A DNA stretch of 64,000 nt from Corynebacterium lujinxingii (GTDB lineage: Bacteria > Actinomycetota > Actinomycetes > Mycobacteriales > Mycobacteriaceae): positions 1,302,001 to 1,366,000 of the forward strand of contig NZ_CP061032.1 of the NCBI RefSeq assembly GCF_014490555.1. Reading direction: 5' to 3'. Below, in pieces: positions 27,305-36,052 of the stretch (position 1 is the stretch's first letter; each line of letters opens with the position of its first letter). The translations under genes were made by a program, and so were the position numbers. The notes under the pieces were generated by a model that saw only the letters and a program-made list of their open reading frames with translations, ran no database searches and was not told the DNA's origin.

Positions 27305-28380
27305 CGCTGCACCTCCACCTTTTCGTTGTAGGACACGGCCTCGTAGACCGTGCAGATGCGCTTCGCCACAACCTCCCAGTCGAAGTCCCGGGCGCGATCG
27401 GTGCCACGGTCGATGAGGTTGTTGCGGGACGTGGGGTCGTCGATAAGCAACTGCAACTGCAAGGCCAATGCGGAGGCGTCGCCCGCCGGAAACAGCGCCG
27501 CCGCCTCGGCACCGACTGCACGGAACGCGGGGATGTCGCTGGCGACGACCGCACACCCTGCGGCCATTGCCTCGACGAGCACGATGCCGAAGGATTCACC
27601 GCCCAGATTCGGCGCGACGAAAATATCTGAGCGGCCTAGGATCGCGGCCTTTTCCGCTTCGGTGGCCTTGCCGACGAATCGCACGCCCTCGACGTGCTTC
27701 TGCTTGCCGGCCCCGATGACGGTCACCCGCGGACGTTGGGGCAGGCGGCCAATCGCATCGAGGAAGACATCGAGTCCCTTGCGGGGCTCATCGAGGCGTC
27801 CGAGGAAGACAATCTCCACATCGCTCGTCGTATTTCGCTGGACTCGGGCCTGGGCGAAGCGGTGCGTATCTACCCCGTTGGGGATGATGACCGGGTCGGT
27901 GCCGACTTGTTCCGCCTGCCACTTCCACGCCATCTCACTGACCGCGATACCGGCGCGGATCTTCTCCAAGTTCGCGCGCAGCGCAGGCAGCGCCACCTTC
28001 AGCGCGTAAGAGGACTCGGCGGAGGTGTGATACGTCGCCACAATCGGGCCGGTGGCCATCCGAGTCGCCCCCATGGCGTAGCCCGGCGAATTTGGTTCGT
28101 GGACGTGCAAGACGTCGAACTCGCCCTGCTCTAGAAACTGTTTCGTCGTCCGCCACACCCGCGGCCCGAACGATAAGCGGGCCACCGACCCGTTGTAGGG
28201 AATCGGCACCGCCGGTCCGCCCCGGGTCACCCACGCCGGCAGCGGTGTCGCCTCGGACGCCGGACCGAGCACCTCGCTGTGGTGCCCCATCTTCCGCAGC
28301 TGCGCGGCTAAATCCAGCACGTGCGCCTGCACGCCACCGGGCTCGTCGAACGAGTACGAGCACACCAACCCGACGCGCAC
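27301..28380 (-). CDS. pimA: Phosphatidyl-myo-inositol alpha-mannosyltransferase
   Basis: GT4 glycosyltransferase adding the first mannose from GDP-mannose to phosphatidylinositol at the inner face of the membrane. 359 residues from a GTG at 28380 (MRVGLVCSYSFDEPGGVQ, with GGGGGAG about 8 nt upstream). Donor-side motif GGESFGIVLVEAMAAG carries the EX7E pair; GPRVWRTTKQF and HVHEPNSPGYAMG are in the acceptor half. It begins right after patA, within the cluster pgsA-patA-pimA typical of PIM-making actinobacteria. Confidence 0.95.
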   Translation of the reverse strand: MRVGLVCSYSFDEPGGVQAHVLDLAAQLRKMGHHSEVLGPASEATPLPAWVTRGGPAVPIPYNGSVARLSFGPRVWRTTKQFLEQGEFDVLHVHEPNSPGYAMGATRMATGPIVATYHTSAESSYALKVALPALRANLEKIRAGIAVSEMAWKWQAEQVGTDPVIIPNGVDTHRFAQARVQRNTTSDVEIVFLGRLDEPRKGLDVFLDAIGRLPQRPRVTVIGAGKQKHVEGVRFVGKATEAEKAAILGRSDIFVAPNLGGESFGIVLVEAMAAGCAVVASDIPAFRAVGAEAAALFPAGDASALALQLQLLIDDPTSRNNLIDRGTDRARDFDWEVVAKRICTVYEAVSYNEKVEVQR

Positions 28381-28382
28381 CG

Positions 28383-29324
28383 CTACCGCTCCCCCATTGC
28401 GCCGCGCTTCCGGTTGTCCAGCGCCCAGCGACGCCCCCGCGCAGGAACGTCCGCCGGCCACAGCGGCTGCAACATGTGCCAGTCTGCCGGGTGCGCCTGG
28501 ATGGCGTCAGCGAAGCCGTCGGCGATGCGCTGCACGGTCGCCTCCAGCGTGGTCACCTCCATCGCGGGCGACACACTCATCCCCCAGCCCGGGTTGCTGC
28601 GGGTCCCGGTGAACCACGTGTGCACGGTGTGCAGTTGCGCGCCGGTCTCCAGCGCGAGTTTCGCCGGACCCGCCGGGAAGGTGGTGCCCTCACCGAAAAA
28701 CTGCACGGGGACACCGCGCCTGCCCAGGTCGCGCTCCCCCATTAAGCAGACGATGCCGCCTGCCTCGAGCACCGTCTTCAGCCGCTGGTATGGCGCGGTG
28801 CGCTCCCCTGTAAGCGCGAGTACTTCAAAGCCCAGAGATTCCCGGTAGTCCACAAACGCGTTGTAAAGCGCCTCCGGCTTGAGCCGCTCAGCGACTGTGG
28901 TAAACCCCCCGTAGTGGTTCACCAGCCACATGCCCGCCATGTCCCAGTTGCCGGAATGCGGCAGGGTGAGCACCACGCCCCGACCTGAATTAACCGATGC
29001 CTCTAGGTGCTCGCGCCCCTTGAGCCCGGCCGTAAGCTTTTCGTCCAAATCCGCACGCCCCGCCAACCGTGGCAGCTGGAAGGCCTCGAGCCAGTACCGG
29101 GCATAGGAGCGCATACTGTCGCGCACCAGCTGCCGGGTCACATTCTCTTGCCCGACCACGCGGGCGAGGTTGCGGCGCAGCATGTCCATTCCCGCACCGT
29201 CGTCGGACACCAGATCGGCGCCGATGTCCGCGGCGCGGCGTGTCAGACGGGCAGGCAGCGCGCCGACGACCTTCCAACCCGCGATGTAGCCCGCCGCGGC
29301 GAGCCGCTCTGCCGCCCCCGGCAT
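28383..29324 (-). CDS. patA: Phosphatidylinositol mannoside acyltransferase (PatA-like)
   Basis: 313 residues of the LPLAT/HtrB superfamily. Catalytic HX4D is HSGNWD at 123-128, followed by EGTTFPAGPAKLALETGA. It transfers an acyl chain to the mannose of PIM. The ATG directly follows the pgsA stop (TAAATG), so translation is coupled. Gene order pgsA-patA-pimA matches mycobacteria. Confidence 0.93.
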   Translation of the reverse strand: MPGAAERLAAAGYIAGWKVVGALPARLTRRAADIGADLVSDDGAGMDMLRRNLARVVGQENVTRQLVRDSMRSYARYWLEAFQLPRLAGRADLDEKLTAGLKGREHLEASVNSGRGVVLTLPHSGNWDMAGMWLVNHYGGFTTVAERLKPEALYNAFVDYRESLGFEVLALTGERTAPYQRLKTVLEAGGIVCLMGERDLGRRGVPVQFFGEGTTFPAGPAKLALETGAQLHTVHTWFTGTRSNPGWGMSVSPAMEVTTLEATVQRIADGFADAIQAHPADWHMLQPLWPADVPARGRRWALDNRKRGAMGER

Positions 29325-29960
29325 TTACGCTCCCGCTGGCGGCGCGATTTTGCTGTCGGCACCACCGTCGCGCGCGGCGAACACGAGGCGTTGCACGACG
29401 GTGAACAGTGATCCCACAAGCAGAATCCAGATGGAGACCACCACGGCGTTATGCACGCCGAAGCCCTCGAGTGCGAGGCCGCCGAGCGCCAGAATAAGTC
29501 GTTCCGGGCGTTCGATGAGCCCGCCGATGACCTTCAGCCCGCCGGCTTCAGCCCGCGCCTTGATGTAGCTGATTGTCTGGGACAGAACGAGCACTGCCAG
29601 GCACGCCGCCACGTGAACGGCCGGGGCGTTTTCCACGTACACCAGCCACATCGCGATGGCTCCGAACAGTGCGCCGTCGGTAAGCCTGTCGCAGCTGGCG
29701 TCCAGCGTCGCGCCGAATGCTGTGCCGCCGCCGCGCAACCTGGCCATGGTGCCGTCGACCATGTCGAACGCGGCGAAGACGGTACTCAGCACCGCCGCGG
29801 CGACGAGGTGGCCAGTCGGGATCAGCACCACCATCGCGGTCATGGTGGCGAACGTGCCGATCAGCGTGGTCAGGTTAGGAGTCAGACCGATCCCGAGTAG
29901 GCCCTTTGCCACAGGCTCCACGACGACCGCGGCGGGTTTGCGCCCGTGTACGCTAAGCAT
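29325..29960 (-). CDS. pgsA: Phosphatidylinositol phosphate synthase (CDP-alcohol phosphatidyltransferase)
   Basis: Condenses CDP-diacylglycerol with inositol phosphate, the first step to phosphatidylinositol. The CDP-alcohol signature is complete: FDMVDGTMARLRGG and GATLDASCDRLTDG. Six membrane helices. ATG at 29960 (MLSVHGRKPAAVVV, AAAGGGG about 9 nt upstream) is preferred over the ATG at 29993; it overlaps the end of the HIT gene by 8 nt. About 211 residues. Confidence 0.92.
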   Translation of the reverse strand: MLSVHGRKPAAVVVEPVAKGLLGIGLTPNLTTLIGTFATMTAMVVLIPTGHLVAAAVLSTVFAAFDMVDGTMARLRGGGTAFGATLDASCDRLTDGALFGAIAMWLVYVENAPAVHVAACLAVLVLSQTISYIKARAEAGGLKVIGGLIERPERLILALGGLALEGFGVHNAVVVSIWILLVGSLFTVVQRLVFAARDGGADSKIAPPAGA

Positions 29961-30537
29961 CCGCTTGACCCCTTTCGCGTTGCTCCACTTCACGCCAGCC
30001 TTCCGCCAGCAACTGCCTTGTCTCGCGCAGCAGCTGCGGAAGTACTTTCGTACCCGACAGTACTGTCATGAAGTTCGAATCGCCCGCCCAACGCGGAACC
30101 ACGTGCAGATGCAGGTGATCGCCCACCGAGCCGCCGGACGCCTTGCCCAGGTTCAACCCGACGTTGATCGCCTCCGGCTTGGAAACGGTCTTCAGCGTCT
30201 TCACCGCGTGCTTCGCAAACGCCATCAGCTCGGCAGTTTCGTCGTCGTCAAGCGCCTCGAGCTCCGCGACTTTGCGGTACGGCACCACCATGAGGTGGCC
30301 CGCGTTGTACGGGTACAAGTTCAGCACCGCGTACACGCGCTCGCCGCGCGCGATGATGAGGCCGTCCTCGTCGCTCATCTTGGGGATCTCGAGGAAGGGA
30401 TCATTGCTTTGCGACGACCGCGGCGCCGACGCGATATAACTCGAACGGTACGGCGCCCACAGCCGGGCAAGCCGGTCCGGATCGCCCACACCAGTGTCGG
30501 TGTAGGCGTTACCGCGGCTACTGTCGCTGGGCTGCAA
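29953..30537 (-). CDS. HIT-family hydrolase
   Basis: 194 residues. Histidine-triad motif DHLHLHVVPRW with the upstream YPYNAGHLMVVPYRK strand. Family members hydrolyse adenylylated or nucleotidyl substrates; the natural substrate here is unknown. Start is a TTG at 30537 with GAGGA 6 nt upstream; the gene overlaps the thrS end by 20 nt. It precedes pgsA, the same order as in mycobacteria. Confidence 0.93.
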   Translation of the reverse strand: MQPSDSSRGNAYTDTGVGDPDRLARLWAPYRSSYIASAPRSSQSNDPFLEIPKMSDEDGLIIARGERVYAVLNLYPYNAGHLMVVPYRKVAELEALDDDETAELMAFAKHAVKTLKTVSKPEAINVGLNLGKASGGSVGDHLHLHVVPRWAGDSNFMTVLSGTKVLPQLLRETRQLLAEGWREVEQRERGQADA

Positions 30538-32584
30538 CGTTGTCCTCGCTCGGCTGCTCGTTGCGCTTCGCGTTCACCCACTCGGTGATGATGCTCACTG
30601 CCTCGTCGACCGGGACACCGTTGATCTGGGTGCCGTCGAGGAAGCGGAACGATACTGCGCCGGCCTCGACGTCGCGCTCGCCAGCGAGCAGCATGAACGG
30701 CACCTTACCGGTGGTGTGGGTGCGGATCTTCTTCTGCATGCGGTCGTCGGAGTGGTCCACCTCTGCACGCACGCCATGCTCGCGCAGCTTTGCGACGACA
30801 CCGTCCAAGTGATCGGCGAACGCGTCCGCCACCGGAATGCCGACGACCTGGTGCGGTGCCAGCCATGCCGGGAACGCGCCCGCATAATGCTCGAGCAGCA
30901 CACCAAAGAAGCGCTCGATCGAGCCGAACAGTGCGCGGTGGATCATCACCGGGCGCTTCTTCTGGCCGTCGGAAGCGGTGTAGGTCAGATCGAAACGCTC
31001 CGGCAGGTTGAAGTCCAGCTGCACGGTGGACATCTGCCAGGTGCGGCCGATCGCGTCGCGTGCCTGCACGGAAATCTTCGGTCCGTAGAACGCGGCACCG
31101 GCCGGGTCCGGCACCAGCTCGAGGCCGGACTTCTTCGCCACGGACTCGAGGATGCTGGTGGAGCGCTCCCAGATCTCGTCGTCGCCGATGTACTTGTTCG
31201 GGTCCTTGGTGGATAGCTCCAGGTAGAAGTCGTCGAGACCGTAATCCTGCAGCAGCGAGATGATGAACTCGAGGACGCTGGTCAGCTCTTCTTCCAACTG
31301 CTCTTCGGTGCAGTAGATGTGGGCGTCGTCCTGTGTGAAGCCGCGGGCGCGGGTCAGTCCGTGGACCACGCCGGACTTCTCGTAGCGGTAGACGGTGCCG
31401 AACTCGAACAGGCGAAGCGGCAGCTCACGGTAGGAACGCCCGCGAGAATCGAAAATGAGGTTGTGCATCGGGCAGTTCATCGGCTTGGCGTAGTAATCCA
31501 CCGGCTGCTTGGTCACGTTGCCCTCGTCGTCAACCTCACCGTCGAGCTTCATCGGCGGGAACATGCCGTCGGCGTACCAGTCCAAGTGGCCCGACTTCTT
31601 AAACAAGTCACCCTTGGTCAAGTGCGGAGTATTGACAAAGGAGTAGCCGGCCGCGACGTGGCGCTCTCGCGAGTGCTGCTCCATGGTCATGCGAACGATG
31701 CCGCCGTCCGGGTGGAACACCGGCAGGCCCGAACCGACCTCGTCCGGGAAGGAGAACAGATCCAGCTCGTTGCCCAGGCGACGGTGGTCACGCTTTTCGG
31801 CTTCCTCGAGCATGGTGAGGTACTGGTCGAGCTTTTCCTTCGACTCCCACGCGGTGCCGTACACACGCTGCAGGCCCGCGTTGTTCTGGTCGCCGCGCCA
31901 GTACGCGGCCGACGAGCGGGTCAGAGAGAACGCCGGGAGGTACTTCGTCGTCGGCACGTGCGGGCCACGGCACAGATCGTGCCACTCCACCTCACCCGTG
32001 CGCGGGTTGACGTTGTCGTAATGGGTTAGCTCGCCTGCGCCGACTTCGGTTGCCTCATCCGAGTTCGGGTCGACGTTGCCCTTGTCGTTGATCAGCTCGA
32101 GCTTGTACGGCTCGTCCTTAAGATCCTCGGCAGCTTCTTCCTGCGAAGCGTAGACGCCGCGGACGAACTTCTGGCCCTGCTTGATGATTTTCTTCATCCG
32201 CTTTTCCAGCGTCTTCAGATCCTCGGGAGTAAACGGCTCTGCGACGTCGAAGTCGTAGTAGAAACCGTCCTCGATCGCCGGGCCGATGCCCAGCTTGGTG
32301 CCCGGAAATTCAGCCTGGACGGCCTGGGCGAGCACGTGCGCGCACGAGTGGCGGATGACCGAGCGACCGAGCTCCGTGTTTGCCGGGACAGGAGTGAACG
32401 TGGCGGCTTCCTCCGGCACGTGCGAAAGATCCTTCAGTTCTCCGCTTGCATTTTGGACACAGACAATGGCGTTGTCGCCCTTGTTCGGCAGGTTCAGCTC
32501 CCGCATGGCGGCGCCCACGGCGGTACCGGCGGGAACCTCGAACGGTGCGAACTCGACTGCTGCTTCGATTGACATATCTGTCAT
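30518..32584 (-). CDS. thrS: Threonyl-tRNA synthetase
   Basis: 688 residues: N-terminal TGS domain, editing domain with HSCAHVLAQAVQ and the class II core with KPMNCPMHN (zinc Cys), motif 2 and GSIERFFGVLLEHY. The ATG at 32584 has AAAGGAG only 3 nt upstream; the second ATG at 32575 has 12-nt spacing, so the true start is one of the two. Heads the HIT-pgsA-patA-pimA run. Confidence 0.97.
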   Translation of the reverse strand: MTDMSIEAAVEFAPFEVPAGTAVGAAMRELNLPNKGDNAIVCVQNASGELKDLSHVPEEAATFTPVPANTELGRSVIRHSCAHVLAQAVQAEFPGTKLGIGPAIEDGFYYDFDVAEPFTPEDLKTLEKRMKKIIKQGQKFVRGVYASQEEAAEDLKDEPYKLELINDKGNVDPNSDEATEVGAGELTHYDNVNPRTGEVEWHDLCRGPHVPTTKYLPAFSLTRSSAAYWRGDQNNAGLQRVYGTAWESKEKLDQYLTMLEEAEKRDHRRLGNELDLFSFPDEVGSGLPVFHPDGGIVRMTMEQHSRERHVAAGYSFVNTPHLTKGDLFKKSGHLDWYADGMFPPMKLDGEVDDEGNVTKQPVDYYAKPMNCPMHNLIFDSRGRSYRELPLRLFEFGTVYRYEKSGVVHGLTRARGFTQDDAHIYCTEEQLEEELTSVLEFIISLLQDYGLDDFYLELSTKDPNKYIGDDEIWERSTSILESVAKKSGLELVPDPAGAAFYGPKISVQARDAIGRTWQMSTVQLDFNLPERFDLTYTASDGQKKRPVMIHRALFGSIERFFGVLLEHYAGAFPAWLAPHQVVGIPVADAFADHLDGVVAKLREHGVRAEVDHSDDRMQKKIRTHTTGKVPFMLLAGERDVEAGAVSFRFLDGTQINGVPVDEAVSIITEWVNAKRNEQPSEDNVAAQRQ

Positions 32585-32684
32585 GCGCTCCTTTGCGCTT
32601 CATTGGGCTGCGGCATACCTGGACGCATCCCATCGTGCTGTTCACTGTCCCGACGGCGCTGGCGCGCGCCGGACGCCAGGGATT

Positions 32685-33908
32685 CTACCCCCGCCCGCGC
32701 GAAAGCACGGTCTCGCCCCAAAAGGCGTCGCGTGCTTCCCCGCTGCCGGGGTCGGCCGTGCCCGGCGGGATCCAGTACACCGCCGAGCCGATGTGCGTTG
32801 TCCACTCGTTGAGCCGGTCCGCCTCGAGCAGGCGGCGTAGCACTGGCGTGAACTGAACGTCCGGATCCTTCTGGTACGCGAGGAACACCAAGCCCGCGTT
32901 CGAGAGCTGCTCCGATCCCGGCTCCGGGGGCAAGTTGTAGTTGTACGGGCGGCGCAAAAACTTCTGCCCCGGGTGGTCGGCAGGCGGCATCGCGCGCGCC
33001 ATGTGGGAGTTCATGTCGATCACGGGCAACCCGTACTCGTCGCGCGCGTCTAAATCCGGCGCGTCGAATTCGTTGTCCCCGGTCAGCGGCGCACCGTCGG
33101 ACAGCCTGCGCCCGACTGCCTCCTCCCGGGAGGTGCGGTCCAGGCGCTCCCAATCGTCCAAGTCCATCGCGATGCGTCGCACCACAAGCGAGGATGAACC
33201 GTCGTCGGTGAAGACCTGATCGGCAAACTCGTCGTCCGAGCGCGGGTTGACCGTTCCGTCGACTTGGCCGAACAGGTTGCGCGGGGTGTGTCCCTCTGGA
33301 ATCGAGCCGTAGGCGTTCATGAAACCTTGCTGTACCCACGCCGTACGGACGTAGTCCATGCCGGCGCGGGTCATATGCCGCATCGCCCATGCGCACACGA
33401 CGGCGTCGTCGGAGCAGATCTGCAGCACGAGGTCGGTTTGCGCCCAATCGTCGGAAAGTTGCTCGCGCGGCATGTCAGGAATGTCGTGCAGCCACTGAGG
33501 TTTCGCGCCCGATGCTGCGATGTCGAAGACGCGCTCGCCGAACCCGCATGTGATCGTGAGGTTGGCGGGGCGTTCCACCATCTCTGGTTCCAGGCTGGAC
33601 AGCGGGTTACGGCCGGCGGCGAGTTCACGGGCATCCTCGGTCCACAGCTGCATCAGGTTGCGGATCCCATCTGCGGTAACGCCGTCTTTGAGGTTGAACC
33701 CGACGAGGTTCAGGTTCGCCTGCGTCGGAGTCGCGATCCCGGCTTGGCGCTCGCCGTCGAACGCCAGCGTCGCTGTGGTCAGCGATGCGACCTCGGAAAA
33801 TCCCTCCCCCTCACGGCTGCAGGCGGCGAGCGCCACGCTTGACGACGCCACCCCCGCCCCGGCCAAAAACACCCTCCGGGACATCCCGCCGCGACGCGGC
33901 TCACCCAT
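32685..33908 (-). CDS. Tat-exported DyP-type heme peroxidase lipoprotein (EfeB-like)
   Basis: 407 residues. The signal contains SRRVFLAGAG (twin-arginine) followed by a lipobox LAAC, so it is probably a Tat-exported lipoprotein. The DyP signature is FGQVDGTVNPRSDDEF (GXXDG) with distal Asp, and the probable proximal heme His lies in MNSHMARA. DyP enzymes oxidise dyes or phenols with peroxide, and EfeB relatives act on heme or iron. Start ATG 33908 has AAGGAG 8 nt upstream. Its partners are the copper chaperone and CopC genes on the same strand, a context known from streptomycete DyP/copper systems. Confidence 0.92.
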   Translation of the reverse strand: MGEPRRGGMSRRVFLAGAGVASSSVALAACSREGEGFSEVASLTTATLAFDGERQAGIATPTQANLNLVGFNLKDGVTADGIRNLMQLWTEDARELAAGRNPLSSLEPEMVERPANLTITCGFGERVFDIAASGAKPQWLHDIPDMPREQLSDDWAQTDLVLQICSDDAVVCAWAMRHMTRAGMDYVRTAWVQQGFMNAYGSIPEGHTPRNLFGQVDGTVNPRSDDEFADQVFTDDGSSSLVVRRIAMDLDDWERLDRTSREEAVGRRLSDGAPLTGDNEFDAPDLDARDEYGLPVIDMNSHMARAMPPADHPGQKFLRRPYNYNLPPEPGSEQLSNAGLVFLAYQKDPDVQFTPVLRRLLEADRLNEWTTHIGSAVYWIPPGTADPGSGEARDAFWGETVLSRGRG

Positions 33909-33922
33909 TGCAATCGCTCCTT

Positions 33923-34486
33923 CTAGTGCTGGCTGTGATCCTGCACCTGGCCGTCGTCGCCGTAGCCCTCATCGCCCGGCAGCATCGTGCGCACTGCGAC
34001 GTCGGGGACGACCGAGGTCGTGCCATCGTCGAGAAGCAGTGTGACATCGATTGCCGAGCCTGCGGGGATCTTGTCCGCGTACTCCATGATCATGAAGTGG
34101 TCGCCACCCGGAGCGAGCTCGTGGGTGCCGCCTGCGGGGATGTCGAAACCACCCTGCTTTTGGCGCATCACACCGTCGACAACCTCGTGGATCTCGTAGC
34201 TCGCGTCACCGAGCGACGTGGTGAACCCGACGACGTGTAGATCCTGATCCGTGGTGTTGCGCAGCGTGCCAAAAATAGACGTCATGTCGTTCCCGTCCGG
34301 CTCGCCTTCGCCAGCTTTGGCACGCACTGCGCCTCGGTCAAGCACCACCGCCTGATCGGAATCGGAAGACACCTCGGCTGTGTGCTCGGTCGTAGATGAG
34401 CTCGGCGAGGTTTGTTCGGCTTCGGAACCGCAGGCGACAAGCAGCAGCGACGAGATACACGTTGCGACAATTACGCTGTATTTCAT
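33923..34486 (-). CDS. PCu(A)C copper chaperone lipoprotein
   Basis: 187 residues, lipobox LVAC near residue 19, then an acidic Ser/Thr-rich linker. The cupredoxin-like domain carries Met and His ligands: VVDGVMRQKQGGFDIPAG and APGGDHFMIM, which fits the HX(n)MX(n)HXM copper(I) motif. In other bacteria PCu(A)C delivers Cu(I) to oxidases. GAGGA precedes the ATG by 5 nt. It lies between copC and the DyP gene. Confidence 0.92.
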   Translation of the reverse strand: MKYSVIVATCISSLLLVACGSEAEQTSPSSSTTEHTAEVSSDSDQAVVLDRGAVRAKAGEGEPDGNDMTSIFGTLRNTTDQDLHVVGFTTSLGDASYEIHEVVDGVMRQKQGGFDIPAGGTHELAPGGDHFMIMEYADKIPAGSAIDVTLLLDDGTTSVVPDVAVRTMLPGDEGYGDDGQVQDHSQH

Positions 34487-34495
34487 GGTTTTCCT

Positions 34496-35083
34496 CTAGT
34501 TTTCGCCGGTTCCGGCGGAATTCGCTTCTCGCCTTTGACGGCTGCGGGCGAACAACAGCGCCAGCAACGACACAACAACGACGACGGCAGCCAGCGCGAA
34601 ATAACTCCAGAACTTGGATTCTTCCGCATCAGCTGCTTCCTCGTTAGCAGGTTGCGAATCGTCGCTCGCCGCGTTTTGCGCGGATCCATCCGGATCGTAA
34701 GTGAACGCCGTCATCCCCTTCGTGGCGTGGCCGTCGGAGGAGATGATCTGGAAACCCACCTTGTAGTCGCCGGGTTCAGCCTCCACATCGGCGGGGATCT
34801 CCAGGATCACGTCGCGCCCGTCGATCCGCGGCTCACCGCTGTACACCAAGTCGGGGTCGCCTACCCGGTCGCGCGTGATCGCAACAGTGTTGAAACCGTC
34901 CTGGATCTCACCGGAAAATTCGAGCTCGATCGTGTCCGGGAACTCCTGGACCACGGAACCATCCTCCGGAGTCGCCCCAATGACCGAATCGTGCGCGAAC
35001 GCGGGAGCAGCGGTAACCATCGCCGCTGTGGCTGCCACAGCGGCCACCGCAGCCCCTCGCTGCCCCTTACCCGAGTTGAACAT
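34496..35083 (-). CDS. CopC-domain copper-binding protein with C-terminal membrane helix
   Basis: 195 residues from MFNSGKGQRGAAVAAV (AAGGAGGG 4 nt upstream). Signal peptide ends AFA and the mature chain begins HDSVIGATPEDGS, giving an N-terminal His, the usual Cu(II) ligand; later SSDGHATKG gives the second His site. A membrane helix (FALAAVVVVVSLLALLF) near the C-terminus anchors it outside the cell, as in YcnJ/YobA-type CopC. The track frame continues upstream through a tRNA gene and is not real there. Confidence 0.93.
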   Translation of the reverse strand: MFNSGKGQRGAAVAAVAATAAMVTAAPAFAHDSVIGATPEDGSVVQEFPDTIELEFSGEIQDGFNTVAITRDRVGDPDLVYSGEPRIDGRDVILEIPADVEAEPGDYKVGFQIISSDGHATKGMTAFTYDPDGSAQNAASDDSQPANEEAADAEESKFWSYFALAAVVVVVSLLALLFARSRQRREANSAGTGEN

Positions 35084-35109
35084 GACGCCCTCCTTACGTG
35101 AAACATTCT

Positions 35110-35123
35110 GTGCCTTGGGGCAC
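35110..35123. promoter_or_regulatory. Small inverted repeat in the copC leader, possible operator
   Basis: GTGCC-TTGG-GGCAC, 27 nt upstream of the CopC start. It could be a regulator site or an RNA hairpin; no known copper operator is matched. Confidence 0.25.
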
Positions 35124-35189
35124 CTAGATGCAGTAGTCGTATCGGGAGCAACGTTAGTTCCCTCAGGCGCGATGCCGGAAATGGCGCGA

Positions 35190-35218
35190 AAAGAAAAACC
35201 GCCAGTTGCCTGGCGGTT
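35190..35218 (-). terminator. Terminator of the minus-strand tRNA-Val(CAC)
   Basis: On the minus strand AACCGCCAG-loop-CTGGCGGTT (9-bp stem, 4-nt loop) followed by TTTCTTTT. It separates the tRNA from the copper operon. Confidence 0.85.
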
Positions 35219-35226
35219 CTCATTTG

Positions 35227-35298
35227 TGGTCCTAGCTGGGATCGAACCAGCGACCTTTCCGGTGTGAACGGAACGCTCTTCCACTGAGCCATAGGACC
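35227..35298 (-). tRNA. tRNA-Val (anticodon CAC)
   Basis: 72-nt cloverleaf on the minus strand: 7-bp acceptor GGTCCTA/TAGGACC, anticodon loop TTCACAC with U33 present, T arm GCTGG-TTCGATC-CCAGC, discriminator A; CCA is not encoded. Confidence 0.95.
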
Positions 35299-35477
35299 GA
35301 ACGGATTGCTAGATTACACGCGCCCAGCGCCAGGAACGAATCGCCAGGTAAACCACATCGCACGCTGCAATTTCTACTCGAGAAAGCGGGTCCCGTTGGA
35401 ACGGCCACTTCGAACATGAAGAATCACACGCGCGCAATCCGCCACCGGCTGGCCCGCAAACCCTGTGAACAGCCGAT

Positions 35478-35505
35478 TTGGAACCCTGCGCGGTCTAAGG
35501 ATAAA
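35478..35505 (+). promoter_or_regulatory. Possible promoter of the tRNA array
   Basis: TTGGAA (35478-35483), 16-nt spacer, GATAAA (35500-35505), about 40 nt before the first tRNA. A TAAGGAT overlaps the -10. The rest of 35299-35545 shows no gene. Confidence 0.3.
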
Positions 35506-35545
35506 GTTTGTTCTCGCACTCGGCGCAGATAGCGCAGGAGAGCGT

Positions 35546-35618
35546 GCGGATGTAGCGCAGTTGGTAGCGCATCACCTTGCCAAGGTGAGGGTCGCGAGTT
35601 CGAGTCTCGTCATCCGCT
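35546..35618 (+). tRNA. tRNA-Gly (anticodon GCC), copy 1
   Basis: 73-nt cloverleaf GCGGATG/CATCCGC acceptor, loop TTGCCAA, discriminator T, encoded CCA at 35619-35621. Identical to copies 2 and 3. Confidence 0.97.
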
Positions 35619-35639
35619 CCAGTTCCACAAGGAACGTGG

Positions 35640-35711
35640 GCGCGATTAGCTCAGCGGTAGAGCACTACCTCGACACGGTAGGGGTCACTGGTTCGATCCC
35701 AGTATCGCGCA
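35640..35711 (+). tRNA. tRNA-Val (anticodon GAC), copy 1, C33
   Basis: 72-nt cloverleaf GCGCGAT/ATCGCGC acceptor. Anticodon stem CTACC/GGTAG closes the loop TCGACAC, so position 33 is C instead of the near-universal U. CCA is not encoded. Confidence 0.95.
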
Positions 35712-35749
35712 CAGAGGGTCCATACCCTCTTCAACTGAATATCGAAAAT

Positions 35750-35822
35750 GCGGATGTAGCGCAGTTGGTAGCGCATCACCTTGCCAAGGTGAGGGTCGCG
35801 AGTTCGAGTCTCGTCATCCGCT
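35750..35822 (+). tRNA. tRNA-Gly (anticodon GCC), copy 2
   Basis: Identical to copy 1; CCA encoded at 35823-35825. Confidence 0.97.
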
Positions 35823-35867
35823 CCAAGTACTTCGGAGTATGCCGAATACTTTTGGAGGTAACTCCAC

Positions 35868-35938
35868 GGTGGATTGGTCGAGTGGTTAGGCAACGGTCTG
35901 CAAAACCGTGTACACGGGTTCGATTCCCGTATCCACCT
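35868..35938 (+). tRNA. tRNA-Cys (anticodon GCA)
   Basis: 71-nt cloverleaf GGTGGAT/ATCCACC acceptor, anticodon loop CTGCAAA, discriminator T, encoded CCA at 35939-35941. Confidence 0.97.
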
Positions 35939-35957
35939 CCAAGCTGTCACCAGCCTT

Positions 35958-36029
35958 GCGCGATTAGCTCAGCGGTAGAGCACTACCTCGACACGGTAGG
36001 GGTCACTGGTTCGATCCCAGTATCGCGCA
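35958..36029 (+). tRNA. tRNA-Val (anticodon GAC), copy 2, C33
   Basis: Identical body to copy 1 including C33; here CCA is encoded at 36030-36032. Confidence 0.95.
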
Positions 36030-36052
36030 CCAGGATCCGTCATCGGATTCCT

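Noticed and set aside
35095..35110. parS-like sequence near copC
   Set aside because: ACGTGAAACA matches only one half of TGTTTCACGTGAAACA; the other half is absent.
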